Below are positions 23,721-36,012 of a stretch of 37,804 nucleotides of DNA, one piece after another. The notes under the pieces are model-generated. The model ran no database searches. It worked only from the letters and a program-made list of their open reading frames with translations, and was not told the origin of the DNA. The position numbers were made by a program, and so were the translations under genes. The DNA is from Saccoglossus kowalevskii (taxonomy: Eukaryota; Hemichordata; Enteropneusta; Harrimaniidae). Location of the stretch: contig NW_003116950.1 of the NCBI RefSeq assembly GCF_000003605.2, forward strand, positions 367,448 through 405,251. The letters run 5' to 3'. Within the stretch, counting starts at the first letter, position 1, and each line of letters starts with the position of its first letter.

Positions 23721-26160
23721 CAGTTGCATTTAATAAGTGTGTGTTATCATTATATTTCGTCTTGTATAACTCACTTAAGGATTCTAGTAAGTTGATGAGC
23801 GTTGACACTATAATTGCATTGTATACATGCGATACACCGAGCGGGTATATCATAAATTCAATCGCAGATCATTAAAATAACGTGATTGAAGATACAGCAT
23901 TCAATATACTAATTACCACTATTTGTACGATTCGACTGTAACCAGATAAATTAGGAGAGACAAACACACACAACAATGGCGAATATGCTCTAGCACGTTT
24001 CTAATCAGTGGCACAAAGGTAGGATTCTACCGATGTGACGTTCGCATTTAATCGTGTGTAGTTTCACAGGTGCTGCTCCTCCATAGCCGGCGTTGTTCGA
24101 TGACAAATTCATTAATATGTGTCTGGGTTTACCAAGAGCAGTGGATCATTCGCCACGCAGCCATAAATTAACTTCTATAAACTAAAGTACGTATAAATAA
24201 TTAGAGAGACGTTTGAATAAAAAGTGCTCAATCATCACCTGATATTTGAGAAATGCAAATATTATAGACAAAACTGCTCCATAACAAACTGCGTAACTAA
24301 AATGGGTTTTGATTCCATGGACCATGTTGCATGTAGGTTAACACGCTGATTCTTGCATTCAGTAAAATAAGTACTTAAAGGGCGCATCGTATCGTGTTCG
24401 ATATGGGACTCATAGCGACGCATACAACGCGTGTAAAATACATTGTTTGTTTACACGAAATTCGAGCACGCGCTGCACAACGACAACCGCGCTTCAATAA
24501 ACAGGATCACTTTTATATTCCGTAGTCAGTGTCGTAGCTAACTAGGTAACCTACTAATCTACTAACATTCAGCTGATATCTACTGATGGTTTACGTGGCC
24601 AAAGAATTCGTACAGTCCCAATTAATTCGCTGGTATGACGTAGCTAACAATGATCTAATCCTTGTACAACACGTAAACCTTAGAACGTTGCCGTGATACC
24701 TGATTGAGTTTGATAAGAATGGTATGTATTGCGCATGATAAACTATTTTGAGCTGGGTGACTTGTATTATCTCCTTGACAATTGTCCCAAAAAAATGAAT
24801 AGACTTGTAAATTGCATCTATCAGTGTGGATACAGATGGTTGTTTTTTAATTCGAATCTTGCCAATGAATTTAAATCGTGACTTCTTGGTGATTTAAAAA
24901 TAATGTGCATTTGTACTCTGAAATGTGCATTGCATGGCATACACCCTCAACAAGTGAAGGATGGATATTCTGCAATGGTAAAAACGTATATGTTATTCAT
25001 CTTGTGGCTATAAACGGCAAGCGAGGGTATTTGGTGGCGAATATATCTCCCCGGCAAATATGCAAATTCTACCAAAGAGGTCTTATATCTGCTACCAAAT
25101 ACTCGAGCGTACCGTTTGTAACCTCATAATAACACTCGACACAGAAAATACAGCAATGTCAATTCTCCCAACGTCTTTTTTTGGATTATGCTACTATATC
25201 GGTAAGAGGTGATGAAGAGCTATGCTCCACTGCTCTGTATTTACAATATTGTATAATGTAAAACAATTCCCGTTTAAATATAGGATATTTGCATAAGGCG
25301 TTGGATGTACATAATATGTTATAAATGAGCCACCAAGACAACGCCCCCACACTGCATGATCAGAAACCCAATGTCAACGCCTACGTACGGCCCTTCGTAG
25401 ACGAATATTTATTGACTGGTGAGCTGACATTTCTTCTATACAGAAGATGACTGACAAGCACGCCTTAATAAATCCTCTCTTGATTTCCTTAAGGATAAAG
25501 CGCCTTTGTCGACGACATGCCGGTATTTACCCAGTCATAACGAAGGATACTAAATATATCTCGTTTCGTTCCTTGCTCTCATTTTAGTAACCCTGCTTAT
25601 AATATAAGCATTCAACATTCATAATAATGTTGATGTTTCCAAGAATATATTAAAAGCATTGAAAACGATTTCAAGTAACGTAGTATAGGATATAAAATAG
25701 AGTCACCTTAATATAAGCGTTGAGCAGATTCACAAATATTCATGAAAATTTGTCCTGAACTTTGTACGATATTATGCCCACGAACAAATAAATAAACACA
25801 CACCGACAATGTCTTCGCAACAATTCGAAACTTAACTAAGCAATGAAGCCACTGTACGGTATATGGAAATGAATTGAGAAAAATATACGTTTTTCTTTGA
25901 ACATTGGTTGAAATTGTCAAATGCGTTTACCGTGTCATTTTGTTATGACATGGTAACTATCTGTTACTAGTCTTAATAAGTCTGAACCACAGTTCCACTC
26001 AACAAATGAATACACATAAAATATAAACATAAATTCTCTTCTAATAAAAACAAAGAATTAATCGATGTAAACGTATTTCATTTGGTTTATATTATTGGTC
26101 ATAACCCACTGAACCGAAATAAAGTGGCAGTATGCTGAAAACATGTTTATCTCACTGCAA
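23721..26160. other. AT-rich stretch, no gene recognised
   Basis: A somewhat CpG-rich patch lies at 24,370-24,500. The 74-codon frame at 24905-25129 was inspected; it lacks recognisable motifs and flanking splice logic. Confidence 0.4.
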
Positions 26161-26164
26161 CACT

Positions 26165-26760
26165 AAAATTGAAATATAGCTGCAAGCAGCAATGCTGGGC
26201 TTGGCTCAATAGGCAATTGAACCGATGTTGCTATGACTATGTCAGTGGTTGTTAAGAAACTTATAATGTGTAATCAAAGTATAAACGGTATGTGTCAAGA
26301 AATTATGATTTTATTTGTTTGAAATGGTAGCATTTGGTTACTATAGATGTATAGTATTGTGGAAAATAATGTTTATATTCACCAAAATGCTTTGTTCTTG
26401 TGAGTTGCTATGGACTCATATGTGTCATGCGATTCTTAGCATTGTATCATGAGAGAGCCATTTTTAAGGATGGTTGCCAAGGTCGTAGTTCTTGACCATG
26501 TTATGATGTAATGCAAAAACGATCTTTGAAAATAAGTATACGCCAAATTATGGTGGGTTGAAAGAGAACCCCATGAAAAAATAAACTCATAATACCACTA
26601 GAAAACACATTTCTGTTATTAGACAATTATTACAAAATATTTACAAGGCATCGAAATCAAAATTAATTTACATAGAGTTTGGAAGGAAAGAATCTGAAAT
26701 ACATGGTAATACAACACCCTAGCACAAAACCTCTGAGTAGCATATTTTTGAGAAAAATGC
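26165..26760 (+). repeat. dispersed repeat copy 1 (AGCTGCAAGCAGC family)
   Basis: Begins near ATATAGCTGCAAGCAGCAATG (palindromic GCTGC..GCAGC at 26178-26190). Further in it has TTTTTAAGGATGGTTGCCAAGG. Both phrases have diverged counterparts in the same order at 36,244 and 36,577, which suggests two old copies of one family. Boundaries are uncertain. Confidence 0.35.
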
Positions 26761-27026
26761 AAAGAATTTTCAAAATATCACATCAAGTTTGAAATTCACC
26801 CTCCTGTCTTTTCCATCTCCCAGACTCGACGAACAATAGCACCAAAACTCAGCTAAACAGACTATGCAGTTTTCCATGTGAAGTTTGATGTACAATCACA
26901 TAGTCTTCAACATTCGGACCCCAATATTTCATACACTGTCGAGCAATTCGTAACAATACAACTCGCCACAATCAAATTTGCTAAAGGTAGATTGAACGGT
27001 TTTACAACCAAAATAATTTACAGGAA

Positions 27027-27076
27027 NNNNNNNNNNNNNNNNNNNNNNNNNNNNNNNNNNNNNNNNNNNNNNNNNN
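27027..27076. other. assembly gap (50 N)
   Basis: A run of exactly 50 N, probably a scaffold join of unknown size. The frame running into it is an artefact. Confidence 0.99.
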
Positions 27077-28269
27077 GAAAATAATTATATATGAAAATGA
27101 ACAATCGAACAAAAGAAATAATTTGTGGACGTCACATGCATATTGCCCCCAAGCATAAATATACAATCACAATCTACATTCAGATTAATTTCTGTTGCAA
27201 ATGAATTCTACGTTTTCGTGAAAAGAGTGTTTTTAATCTTCACATTCACGACGAAACATATACTTGAACTGAAATATTAGATGTTTACATTAATTGGTAA
27301 TTATTCAATAGAACTTTAGATTAAACTGACATGCTAATTTATATGCTAATTATACACAGCGGAAATGAGCTGTCATTAGTAGGTGTCATTAACTTTTCTA
27401 CAGTCATCCAATTATATCATCATTATACTTTGATTTAACAAGTTATATTCCTCTGTGTGGTACTGTGAATGAGACATTGAACAAAGAATCAAAATAGTGG
27501 GTACATTTCCTGGAAATATTTCTGATTTATCACTCTGTTTAACAACTATCAACTATCCACTTACTATTCAATAATCATGTCAAATTGAATGTAAGTCGGT
27601 CTGATTATTTGATTTCTCAATTATTGTAGCTATTTCGTAGTTCTTTCCTAGTAGTATTTAGAAATTTCGGTCATCTTGTTCTAAATATAGTAATGTACAT
27701 CTTGTGTTAAAATATGTAAAGAATATATGTGAAACACGCATAAGGAGAAAAATGGGCACAGAGCTGCGAGATGAAAATAACATATACTTCCGCGGTATGC
27801 GAGACATTAATATTAGGCACTGTTGAACTCTCGTTGCTGATAATGTTTCCAATCTGATGCGCTGATTTTGATGTACCCGACATTTTTTGCGTAATATAAA
27901 ATGAATAGTGGTATACTAAAAAACCATACCGTATCAGATAATTTTACAAGCAATGTTATAGACTGATACATCAGTTGGGTGTTATGTCGGTATAGTAATG
28001 ATCATTCTCAAACACAGGAATTCGATGTTTGAACTCACATACTAAAATGTTTTTGTTTTTTCCCCAAGTTAAAAGTTTTTTTGTTTTTGTTTTTTGACAT
28101 GTTTGTCATTACTCATAAACAAAAAATACAGAAATTAAAGAAATAAATACAGAAATAAACAGTAATTCACGCTTTGACAAAAAGAATTGACAATTTCCTT
28201 CATTATTATGCTATAACGCAAATTGAAGCGAAGATTTAGACAACATTTTTATTATTGTTTCATTGTTTC
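27077..28269. other. AT-rich stretch, no gene recognised
   Basis: Includes a T-rich then A-rich segment at 28,045-28,165, just upstream of the minisatellite. No exon recognised. Confidence 0.45.
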
Positions 28270-30736
28270 AAATTACATATAAGGCATACAAATACAGGTA
28301 TAAACACTTTGTATGGACACAGTGAAATTACATATAAGGCATATCAATACAGGTATAAACACTTTGTATGGACACAGTGAAATTACATATAAGGCATACC
28401 AATACAGATATAATCACTTTGTATAAACACAGTGAAATTACATATAAGGCATATCAATACAGGTATAAACACTTTGTATGGACACAGTGAAATTACATAT
28501 AAGGCATACCAATACAGATATAATCACTTTGTATAAACACAGTGAAATTACATATAAGGCATACCAATACAGGTATAATCACTTTGTATAGACACAGTGA
28601 AATTACATATAAGTCATACCAATACAGGTATATACACTTTTTATAGAGAGGGTGAAATTACATATAAGGCATACCATTACAGGTATAAACACTTTGTATG
28701 AACACAGTGAAATGACATATAATGCATATCAATACAGGTATATACACTTTTTATAGAGAGAGTGAAATTACATATAAGGCATACCAATACAGGTATAAAC
28801 ACCTTGTATGAACACAGTGAAATGACATATAAGGCATACCAATACAGGTATAATCACTTTGTATAGACACAGTGAAATTACACATAAAACGTACCAATAC
28901 AGGTGTACTCACTTTGTATGGAACCAGTGAAATTACATACAAGGCATACCAATACAGGTATAAACACTGTGTATATGAGCCCAGAGAAATGACATATAAG
29001 GCATACTATTACAGGTATAATCACTTTGTATAGACACAGTGAAATTACATATAAGACATACAGATACAGGTATAAACACTTTGTATAGACACAGTGAAAT
29101 TACATATAAGGCATACCAATACAGGTATAATCACTTTGTATAGACACAGTGAAATTACACATAAAACGTACCAATACAGGTGTACTCACTTTGTATGGAA
29201 CCAGTGAAATTACATACAAGGCATACCAATACAGGTATAAACACTGTATGAGCCCAGAGAAATGACATATAAGGCATACTATTACAGGTATAATCACTTT
29301 GTATAGACACAGTGAAATTACATATAAGGCATACAGATACAGGTATAAACACTTTGTATGGACACAGTGAAATGACATATAAGGCATACCAATACAGGTA
29401 TAAACACTTTGTATGAACACAGTGAAATGACATATAAGGCATACCAATACAGGTATAGACACTTTGTATAGACACAGTGAAATTACATATAAGGCATACC
29501 AATACAGGTATAATCACTTTGTATAGACACAGTGAAATTACACATAAAACGTACCAATACAGGTGTACTCACTTTGTATGGAACCAGTGAAATTACATAC
29601 AAGGCATACCAATACAGATATAAACACTGTGTATGAGCCCAGAGAAATGACATATAAGGCATACTATTACAGGTATAATCACTTTGTATAGACACAGTGA
29701 AATTACATATAAGGCATACCAATACAGGTATAAACACTTTGTATGGACACAGTGAAATTACATATAAGGCATACCATTACAGGTATAATCACTTTGTATG
29801 GACACAGTGAGATTACATATAAGGCATACCATTACAGGTATAATCACTTTGTATGGACACGGTGAAATTACATATAAGGCATACCAATACAGGTATAATC
29901 ACTTTGTATAGACACAGTGAAATTACATATAAGGCATACAAATACAGGTATACCCACTTTGTATGGTCACAGTGAAATGACATATAAGGCATACCAATAC
30001 AGGTATAAACACTTTGTATAGACACAGTGAAATGACATATAAGTCATACCAATACAGGTATAGACACTTTGTATAGACACAGTTAAATTACATATAAGGC
30101 ATACCAATACAGGTATAAACACTTTGTATGGACCCAGTGAAATTACATACAAGGCATACCATTACAGGTATAAACACTTTGTATGGTCACAGTGAAATGA
30201 CATACAAGGCATACCATTACAGGTATAAACACTTTGTATGGACACAGTGAAATTACATATAAGGCATACCAATACAGGTATAATCACTTTGTAAAGACAC
30301 AATGAAATTACATATAAGGCATACAAATACAGGTATAAACACTTTGTATGGACACAGTGAAATTACATATAAGGCATACCAATACAGGTATAAACACTTT
30401 GTATGGTCACAGTGGAATTACATATAAGGCATACCATTACAGGTATAATCACTTTGTATGGACACGGTGAAATTACATATAAGGCATATCAATACAGGTA
30501 TAAACACTTTGTAAAGACACAATGAAATTACATATAAGGCATACAAATACAGGTATAAACACTTTGTATGGTCACAGTGAAATGACATATAAGGCATACC
30601 AATACAGGTATAAACACTTTGTATGCTCACAGTGGAATTACATATAAGGCATACCAATACAGGTATAAACACTTTGTATGAACACAGTGGAATGACATAT
30701 AAGTCATACCAATATAGGTATACTCACTTTGTATGG
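28270..30736. repeat. 55-bp minisatellite, about 45 units
   Basis: The unit reads AAATTACATATAAGGCATAC, CAATACAGGTATAAACACTT, TGTATGGACACAGTG (55 bp). Units differ by point changes and occasional 2-bp length changes. A distinctive trio (a CACATAAAACGTACC unit, then a GAGCCCAGAG unit, then a CATACTATTACAGG unit) recurs from about 28874, 29151 and 29534, showing higher-order duplication. The unit lacks stops in all three minus frames, which creates long but meaningless frames (up to 120 codons) rich in LVCLICNFTVSIQS-type peptides. Confidence 0.97.
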
Positions 30737-30774
30737 TGTCGCATACGACTTATTTTCCACTACCGTGTCACTGA

Positions 30775-30889
30775 GAATGTTCTAGAACCGCACTGTGTCT
30801 GGGTGGAATATTCTATATTTTTTAGAAAATGGTTGAATAGGTAATAGAACACTGTAGGAGGCAATAGAAGGTAATGGAACATTCTAGAA
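30775..30889. promoter_or_regulatory. cluster of heat-shock elements in the LTR
   Basis: GAATGTTCTAGAA at 30775-30787 and GAACATTCTAGAA at 30877-30889 each match the three-box HSF consensus GAAnnTTCnnGAA perfectly. A two-box GAATATTC is at 30806-30813. All lie 70-180 bases upstream of the LTR's TATA box, where HSF sites normally act. Binding and heat induction are inferred from the consensus, not shown. Confidence 0.6.
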
Positions 30890-30956
30890 ATTTGTAGTAA
30901 GTTCCAGACTCATTATGTATGCTGATGTAATGGTCTATTTATAGACAGTGGGGGTG

Positions 30957-30963
30957 TATATAG
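30957..30963 (+). promoter_or_regulatory. LTR TATA box (TATATAG)
   Basis: GTGTATATAGGGGAG sits mid-LTR, downstream of the heat-shock elements. Transcription would start around 30985-30995 (near CACTGAGTTCAG), marking the U3/R boundary. A TATAAATAG on the opposite strand at about 30936-30944 is an alternative. Confidence 0.5.
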
Positions 30964-31241
30964 GGGAGTTGTTCAGCACTGAGTTCAGATCGGAGATCTC
31001 GTTGAATTGTGTTGGACTTTAAGTATCTAGTTATTGGAGGTTTGGAGTTTTACCGCGTTATTGTACTTGATGTTTGCAGAGTATAATAATACCAGTACTA
31101 GTTGAAACCTCATCTGTTGGCTCCGTGTTCGTATGTTATCATCGCCGCCAGGGAAGTCTTTATGTTACTGATGCCATTTTGGTATTTGAACCATCACACC
31201 TGTACTATACCAATTACGGTAATATTACGTTGCGTGTGACA

Positions 31242-31316
31242 TATGGTCACAGTGAAATGATATATAAGGCATACCAATACAGGTATAAACACTTTGTATA
31301 GACACAGTGAAATTAA
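31242..31316. repeat. minisatellite remnant beyond the LTR
   Basis: About 1.4 units continuing in exact register from the array broken by the LTR: TATGGTCACAGTGAAATGAT through AAACACTTTGTATAGACACAGTGAAATTA. It then meets unique sequence. Confidence 0.95.
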
Positions 31317-31433
31317 GACTTTTTATGGACTCACAAAACAAATCCCGGTCAAATCTACAGCGTGTTATAGGAAGGTAGTTCAAAACATGTATTTCGTTTG
31401 TGGCAAAATAACTTCATGTACTGTTAGAAGGAA

Positions 31434-31703
31434 TTATAAAAGTAGACGAATATGTATGTGAGTTTTTAATATATTAAATATACGTGATTGCTGATAATGA
31501 ATTTGTCGTGAACCAAGATGTATAGGAGAATCTTTTTTTTCAACTGAAGTCATAATGTCTTCCAAGTTGTAGAGAAATATCATTCTTGAAAACCTCTCTG
31601 ATTTTCGATTTATTCCACACGATTGTAAACTTTGTCGATTCGTATATGCTATGGTCGAACAGAGAACTGATTCAAAAACTTGACCATGTTGCGAAACTCT
31701 CAC
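31434..31703 (-). CDS. weak candidate terminal exon, unidentified
   Basis: Ninety minus-strand codons are open from directly after an AG (TTGTCAATTATTTAG) to a TAA. The start is VRVSQHGQVFESVLC and the rest is Lys/Arg/Ser-rich without a recognised motif. Its phase-0 entry agrees with the exon candidate at 33086-33154. Length alone is within chance expectation for this base composition. Confidence 0.15.
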   Translation of the reverse strand: MRVSQHGQVFESVLCSTIAYTNRQSLQSCGINRKSERFSRMIFLYNLEDIMTSVEKKDSPIHLGSRQIHYQQSRIFNILKTHIHIRLLL

Positions 31704-31709
31704 CTAAAT

Positions 31710-33085
31710 AATTGACAATATTTGCATGCCCTGTGGTATTGTTCTCCTTTCGCTCAATTAAACCCAAATAAGAATGTGTCAATTAGGAGAATAACATAAA
31801 CATTTTCATATTTTTTTGAATAAATTAAATTTTCTGAAGATTGGATTCAGTGCCTGCTGGCCCATTTTCTTTTCTTATTTTTACTTGATAGAGTATTTTC
31901 GAAAAAAATCTCCATCACAGTGTTCTTAGTGAATACTCAATGTCAACTTTGACATATTAATGGAAAGATAAAAGATACGTATATAATCCACTCAGACGGT
32001 TACCAAACAAAACATGGCTACTCTTACAACGCTTTAGTGTTTTAACAATTGGCATTGTTATACGTAACACTTTGGAATACAATTTTGCATGGATAGACTG
32101 TGCTGGGTTTAGTTCTCCCATTCTACATTTTTCGAAAACGCGTTTTGATTGGTTTTATTCCTCAACTGCATAATCCCAACCACACTTCGTCGATAAATTG
32201 AACTCAAATTTACATCAGTTATTGACACAATTTAGCATAATTGTAGGCGTTTCGTTTTTGTAACTTGTTTTCAAAAGCGACAATTCACGCAAATTTGTTT
32301 TTCTTACCCATTTTTCAAGATGGCGGCAAAATAACTGCAAACTGCCAGTGTTTGCCGATGTTCGTTTCTAATTTAACTATACATTTCTATTTGCATTGAT
32401 TATCAGTTCGGTAAATTGTGCCATCCAGAGAGAGGATTTCATGTTTGTTTACATTGACCACCAGAGTGGACGCATCATGGCGCATCTACATTAAAAACGT
32501 TTGTTCAAGAATACGTGCAATTTAAACATGTATAAGTGTCAAGACTAAAGCTGCGTAAAGATCACATCTTATTGATTACCACTAACGGAGACCTAGTAAT
32601 GACAATAATGAGTAATTTAATTGATAACATCTAACGTGAAACGAGGTCAGTTACGACGAGGAGTGACATCCTACGTATATCATATCTATTCATTTAAAGT
32701 TATTCTAATAAATTTGAGACGATGCTTTCTACAACCATTGACAAATTTAACGTGCGATTTTATTTAATTCGCGATATAATTTATATAGTAAACTCATGAT
32801 TATTGTATTTTGCTTCATATATTGTGATTATATTGAGATAATAATTGATTAAGATTTGATACGGTTAAACCTTTCTATTTTGTAGTCATAGTAACTCTGT
32901 GAAAAGTATATTAAGATAATTTATTCCTTAATATAATCCCCTGTTCATACGTTGTTTTACGTGTCCAGATTATTTATTACTGCATTAGCATAATATGGAT
33001 TGAATCGCACAGAATAGTGAAATAGGACAGCTAATCATGTCTGATTTAGATCCTGTCAGATGTACAAACTGGAAACTGAACTTAC
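31710..33085. other. no gene recognised; one YY1-like site
   Basis: AT-rich. CAAGATGGCGGC at 32316-32327 matches the YY1 consensus, and TGATTGG (an inverted CCAAT) lies near 32,147. The same AAGATGGCG phrase occurs in a repeat at 36,742, so it may be repeat-derived and not a promoter. Confidence 0.35.
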
Positions 33086-33154
33086 GTTGTATTGTGACAT
33101 TATATATTGATTGCTCCCATCCGTCATCTCTCTCTTTACTTCTAGGTGAACTTT
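33086..33154 (-). CDS. candidate internal exon, 69 bp
   Basis: On the minus strand an acceptor CTTGACTGTGTATATTTAG and a consensus GTAAGTTC donor bound 69 bases, phase 0 in and out. The peptide starts KVHLEVKREMTDGSNQY. A second frame, SSPRSKERDDGWEQS, is also open. The splice sites are good; no family is recognised. Confidence 0.22.
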
Positions 33155-33726
33155 CTAAATATACACAGTCAAGACAGTATTTAATGTATAACAAATGAAG
33201 CTACTGAGTGTAATTTCAATATAGGATATGAAACAATTAGTTAGTGTTTATTTTAGAAATAAACTAACCATACAATCGAATTCGATATAACATAATTGAA
33301 TAAAAGTCAATCAATATTTCCTCTGTAAATGTCATATATTATCGGTAGGGTTAGATCTGATTGTAATACGGTATATACATATCCACCACTTTACGTGATT
33401 GTCGTCCCAATGCCACGGTGTTATCGATTATCAACTGTCATATTTACTCACAATGAAGATTGTGTGACTGTGACGGAGATGGATGGAACTTTTATACTAA
33501 GATAAGACATAGGTATTCCAGTTTAACACTGTATACATGAATTTTAATGCCAACAAGTACGATTACGATAATTGATATTAGGAAATTAAAGATTTTAATA
33601 TTTAGACGAGGAAGGTGCCATGGTCAAAATCATTGTAAGAGATTATAGTATGTTTCATCATCGTATGGAACTTGAAATAATTCTAGAATTAAAAATGTTA
33701 ACCGAAAATTAACTCATAATGGTTTT

Positions 33727-33853
33727 GTTGTGTGTGTGTGTTGTGTCGTGTCTTGTGTGACTTGTCGCGTCATGTTGTATCTTGTGTATCGCGTGTTGTG
33801 TCGTGTCGTGTCTCATGTGTCTTGTCGGGATGAGTTGTGTAGTGTTGCGTGCT
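33727..33853. repeat. degenerate GTGTC/TGTGT pentamer-like tract
   Basis: Repeated GTGTC, TTGTGT and CGTGTC words over about 125 bases with many substitutions. Read on either strand it is low-complexity DNA. Confidence 0.8.
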
Positions 33854-35333
33854 TAACATTTTTCAACCACCATATCAAATTGTACTTGTTTTGAATACGG
33901 ATTCCTATACCGCATTCATGAATATCATACTATATAAAGTCTTAAGAGTGTTTCTATTTCATTCAAATTTAATAAATATACCATCGCCAACCTTAGTAAT
34001 GTCGATAGATCACATTTGAACATTAAAACAGTAAACGACGCCCCTCGATATTAAACCTTACTTGATGCTTGCATTTCATGTAAATTTGAATGCCATGTGC
34101 CCAATATTCATACTATACTTTTTGTAATGTAATTCACATTTATTATGTACATTAAGGTATCTGGTTTCACCTGTCACTGAGCAGAACTGAACATGTATTT
34201 CAATTATTACAGACATTTCTCACCAATTTATAAGAAATACAATACATTTGTGTTATCAACATAACCATAATTTATTTAGAAAATGTCTTTTTGTAATCAA
34301 TATTATTATACATTTGTCACCGTCACCGTAACGCCATAAGTTACAGCTAGCCGTAATTTTGCGGTATTACACTGGGTATTCCCATCCTCCCATATTAGAA
34401 AACATGGATTCAAAATATGGAATGATTACGCGCGTAAGCGTCCTCTAACAGAAAAAGCAATCATGACAGCCCCCATGGTTTGACCGGACTCCACACAAAA
34501 ACGTTCGCTAAATATATTTTAAACGTTTTGGATTTCAGCATTTCCATTATGTATCCTAGGAACGAAAAGATGTATAATAATAATGTTATAACGAGGATAC
34601 TGCAAAGTATGCACTCAGACAGTACACGATCGATCGATACTCACGCTTTACTGTCTTCGTGCATAAACTCATATTACAATTGAAGACAATTGTTGAGTAT
34701 GATTGATATGATGCAGTATTTACAGCATTCGACATTTTGTGCATTGGAGATTATGACATTGATAAGCATAGCATAATCTGATTCTTTAATAGATTTATGT
34801 TTTCATCATATCAGATAACAGATATCATCCGACTTGATTGATGTTACTCATTTATCACCGAAAATTACACATAATAAGAGTGCCATAGATATCTAAGCAA
34901 GCATATATGTATCTTCAAACCGGTGCTTAAAAAATATATTTTACTAGCTATGGAAATGTGTGTAGCTTTTTTAGATCCGGTCGTAGAGTAAAATATCTAC
35001 GTATAAAGAAAAACTTTAACTGTAGGATAACATACAAAAACAAAGACAAAATGTAAATTTTAAATGTCGAACGGTCTCGTTGTCTAATTAATATCACACA
35101 ATTCATTCACATCAACGATTATTTATTCACGTGCTATTACAATCGAGGGTACAGCAATAATTATAGTACATCTATGTTGTTCAATCTTGATATCATATTA
35201 TAACAAGTTGACTTCTCATAATTCATATTAAATGATTGAGTGTTCGTATACTAAGCCAATATTTACGAGGCGCACGGGACCGCATTAAATGAATTACCGG
35301 GAACATTGCATTCATTTTATTGCATATCATCAT

Positions 35334-35338
<5 letters not shown>

Positions 35339-35378
<40 letters not shown>
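35339..35378. repeat. (AT)20 microsatellite
   Basis: Twenty uninterrupted AT dinucleotides. Confidence 0.98.
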
Positions 35379-35382
<4 letters not shown>

Positions 35383-35856
35383 CCTTGCAAACAGTTTCAC
35401 GTTAACAAGAAACATTCCTAAAACATACCATGGCGTAATTTGTTTGATTTTTTGACAATATTTGTCTTAAAGGATTGCAGTAAATCTGTGTTGTTTTATG
35501 AAGACTTCAAGTAAAATGCTTGCATGTATTAATTTTACCGATTTCATCGTTTTTGTTTTCTCATATAATGCAACAGAATTTTGAATTGAATTTTCTATAA
35601 AATAAGTAAACCTGGTACAAATATATCTCTAAAAAACCGTGAAAACAACCTAGTGATTCTACGTCAATCAGCAAGTTTCATTGCGGGACGTTCTATACAC
35701 TAAATATTGGGTCTGAATCATTTTCTCACTTCTGTAAATGTCTTCAGACTTATATGTACTAGAAATGTTTACAGAAAACGTGACACGAAGATGTTGCGTC
35801 CACGTTTTACTGTGCTAACACGGATCCTTAAACGCAGGTTCGAAGTCGGGGCTTAC

Positions 35857-35883
35857 CTGACAAACACGCTGTTCATTAGCTAT
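35857..35883 (-). CDS. candidate internal exon, 27 bp
   Basis: On the minus strand a clean acceptor (CATTAAGTTTCAG) and a GTAAGC donor bound 27 bases. Only the phase-0 frame is open; it encodes IANEQRVCQ and leaves in phase 0. Size and phase resemble the Gly-X-Y exon at 21.7 kb, but the sequence is not collagenous. It could precede the 33086 candidate. Confidence 0.22.
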
Positions 35884-36012
35884 CTGAAACTTAATGTCGG
35901 TCGATGGCTTTCGGGTTAATTCATTCTAGGGTTTTCCGTATCAGATTGTGAATATTCATAAGTTGAACATCATGTAGATCTTGCGTATACGGCGTATCTG
36001 CTGCGTTTTCAA

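Larger units (their letters stand above)
30737..31241 (+). mobile_element. solo LTR of a retrotransposon inserted in the minisatellite
   Basis: 505 bp starting TGTCGCATACGAC and ending GTGTGACA, i.e. TG...CA ends with a short imperfect inverted repeat (TGTCGCA / TGTGACA). The 5-bp sequence TATGG flanks it on both sides (30732-30736 and 31242-31246). Removing the insert and one TATGG restores a normal minisatellite unit, CACTTTGTATGGTCACAGTG, identical to units elsewhere in the array. This defines both ends to the base. Orientation is taken as plus from the order of the heat-shock elements and the TATA box. No internal domain, primer-binding site or second LTR is present, so it is a solo LTR left by recombination. 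The superfamily (Ty3, Copia or BEL all give 5-bp duplications) is not determined. Confidence 0.88.
33155..35856. other. AT-rich stretch, microsatellites, no firm gene
   Basis: Contains the degenerate GTGTC tract and the (AT)20 run listed separately. A plus-strand ATG at 34404 gives MDSKYGMITR before a GTAAGC donor, with a pyrimidine-rich AG just upstream. It is too short to call. Confidence 0.35.

Noticed and set aside
29100-29517. Two overlapping 120-codon minus frames
   Set aside because: Both are translations of the 55-bp minisatellite in different frames.
31704-31730. 27-bp minus segment between CCACAG and GTGAGAG
   Set aside because: The phase-0 frame ends in TAG and the acceptor lacks a pyrimidine tract. 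The same GT is better explained as the start of the candidate terminal exon.
35707-35919. 70-codon plus frame and a tRNA B-box-like GGTTCGAAGTC at about 35838
   Set aside because: The frame is antisense to a better-bounded minus exon candidate, and no A box or cloverleaf lies upstream of the B-box-like word.
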